A DNA stretch of 64,000 bases from Mya arenaria (Eukaryota; Mollusca; Bivalvia; Myida; Myidae), in the NCBI RefSeq assembly GCF_026914265.1, contig NC_069135.1, positions 17,786,406-17,850,405 on the forward strand, given 5' to 3'. Each line of letters begins with the position of its first letter. Position 1 is the stretch's first letter. The notes below the pieces were generated by a model, which saw nothing but the letters and a program-made list of their open reading frames with translations, did not search any database and had not been told where the DNA came from. Positions 62,421 to 64,000 of this stretch are shown piece after piece. A program made the position numbers and the translations under genes.

Positions 62421-63504
62421 TGCATGCCAAGGACTATGTTGATATTGATTACTGACATGTACATTTTCTGTGTACTCACAATTTTTCTGGTCGAAACAGT
62501 TTGTTTCAGGTATTAGTAAAAACATGTAAATATTTAAGTCCGAACATTCTTTGATGTTACAATTAAAATCTTCTCTGAAACAAGCACGTATTATGTGTCA
62601 ACACAATCTATTTGTTTGTGGTTTATAATTTTACAATGGGCCTTCTTTACGTGGATTGAAAATGGTGTTAATCGGAGGCGAGCTCTTTATATTTTCGAGG
62701 TCTATCTCGAAGCCTTCCGAATGTTTACGATTGTCTTAATGGCTGCTAACTCTTTGAGAAGTAACTAATTTTGAAGTTTTTTTCTCCAAATTATTCCCAG
62801 TTGATTTAAAAGGGCATTTTGATCGGAACAATCTACTGAATTGTGAATTATACCTCAAAAACACAATGTCCACATACGACTGAGACTACCATAAATTTTG
62901 TAGTAGAAAAAAGAAGAATTATTGAATTTCTGTAAGAGTCAAATGTATCTTAAGAAAACAAAATCAAATAAAAGAAAGACGGACTTAAAGCTAGCATATG
63001 CATCCAATTATATTAATCACCAAGTACACATAACATTCTGAAATACATCGTACGAAGTGAACTGCATGTAAGAATGTCATAAAGCATAGTGAGCGAACTG
63101 ATAATCCCTTTCATATCACAGCACTAACGCTATGGATAATGCTTTTAATTATATGTATTTCTCAATTAAAACATTATTACAACTTCCCTCTGAAATGATG
63201 CACACTTCAAGTATACTTACACTAAATAAACGCAATAAGCCTAAGGTAACTAAGCTAAGGCCCCTTGCTATATTATTCAATTGAACGAGTTTCTAGATAC
63301 TTTTATCAAACAAGCTAATAAAGCTTCAATAAATATCTCTGTTTTCGTTCTTTTTTCATAGAGTTTCACAATCTGAGAAGAACTGACACTTATTATCAGG
63401 AAACAGTCAGGATCAAGAATCGTATAATTGGAAAATTTCAAACCATCTGGGGGTAGTAGTTCGGGGAGTGCTTGGTGTGAGAACGGATATTTTACTAAGG
63501 AAAT
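62421..63504. other. Intergenic and 5' flank of the next USP gene
   Basis: No gene recognised. The last 25 bp before the ATG (GGATATTTTAC..AGGAAA.ATG) match the leader of the complete USP gene at 44199-44217, so leader and coding exon were duplicated together. Confidence 0.45.
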
Positions 63505-63595
63505 ATGGCAGTACAGGAAGTGGAAAGTAAAGACAATCAACGGAAGGTTGCCATTGGAATTGACGAGAGTGAACATTCAGAACGAGCACTTCAGT
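63505..63595 (+). CDS. Universal stress protein paralogue, exon 1 (partial gene, runs off right edge)
   Basis: The exon encodes MAVQEVESKDNQRKVAIGID then ESEHSERALQ and ends at a GTAAGC donor in phase 1. It has the same length (91 nt), phase and leader as exon 1 of the complete USP gene at 44218, with 21 of 30 residues alike, including the nucleotide-contacting D20 and ESEHS. The remaining exons are not seen before the window end, consistent with a long intron 1 as in its relative. Confidence 0.85.
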
Positions 63596-64000
63596 GTAAG
63601 CTAGCATTGTATCTACATTTGTATATGGAACTTGCATTGTTGCTTTCTTTCTGATTCTCTTTTAGGTCGTTCCAGACAGATGTTACCAGTTCCATTGTTA
63701 ATTATTCAGTACGTAACTTAATTCTCTTTTCACACGCTGTACAACGAGATTGTGTGTGTTCTGTGCCGTTTAGGCTGTTAACAAAATGTATACTTGAAGT
63801 TTAGACTGGACTGGACTCTGTATGATTCATTGTTTTATTGTGGAAAAAAAACACACTCGCCGTTTAGAGCATTACACAAAAATGGTTTTCTCAAACAGAA
63901 AACATACAATCCTTAAAACTTTTCATGTATTGGTTTATTGAAAAAGTACAATGGTTTTCTTTTGTCGTTGGCAATTGATTACAATTTAAAAAAGATAATG

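Overview
The window looks like a piece of an animal nuclear genome, most likely a bivalve or other mollusc. It is AT-rich, has spliced genes with GT..AG introns and large intergenic spaces, and is dense in short inverted-repeat transposons, tRNA-derived SINEs and minisatellites. The taxonomic call is inference; the proteins alone (PDZRN3-like RING protein, ankyrin/SOCS-box protein, universal stress proteins, dermatopontin-like exon) only demand an invertebrate metazoan.

Layout. 0.4-1.1 kb (minus): first coding exon of a PDZRN3/LNX-family E3 ubiquitin ligase whose PDZ part lies off the left edge. 1.2-10.3 kb: no gene seen, but a diverged tandem duplication and a MITE with G/C homopolymers. 10.3-13.2 kb (plus): a complete four-exon ankyrin-repeat plus SOCS-box gene (339 aa). 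14-17.9 kb: intergenic with a MITE. 17.9-25.6 kb (minus): two tandem paralogous three-exon genes, called here A (394 aa) and B (347 aa). Each encodes a very short N-terminus, one membrane helix and a long Ser/Arg-rich tail. The family is not recognised and is the best candidate for something undescribed. Intron 2 of A holds a fold-back element and a tandem array that repeats the 5' splice-site region. 26.7-27.9 kb: a 16-bp satellite carrying about 26 CACGTG E-boxes, about 1.1 kb upstream of gene B.

28.2-44.2 kb: two near-identical direct copies of a 7.75-kb segment (the second is 8.23 kb because a 43-bp minisatellite has 11 more units). Each copy holds a dermatopontin-like exon bounded by an inverted repeat and a TIR element whose inner end has grown into the minisatellite. 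The segment ends in the 5' region of a universal stress protein (USP) gene, so copy 1 leaves a promoter without its gene. 44.2-50.3 kb (plus): the complete four-exon USP gene (156 aa). 51-57 kb: repeats (SINE, minisatellite, palindromic MITE, fold-backs, LINE tail). 57.5-57.9 kb: remains of a second USP gene. 59.1-60.8 kb (minus): a THAP/DDE Harbinger-type DNA transposon with intact ends but a deleted catalytic middle. 60.9-61.6 kb (minus): a small three-exon gene with one frameshift. 62 kb: an inverted partial copy of the TIR element from the duplicated segment. 63.5 kb (plus): exon 1 of another USP gene running off the right edge.

The main biological themes are local tandem duplication (genes A/B, the USP cluster, the 7.75-kb segment) and satellites growing out of transposon ends. 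No operon-like organisation is expected or seen. All exon joins were made by hand from splice motifs, reading phase and protein similarity remembered for the families; none was tested against RNA or databases.
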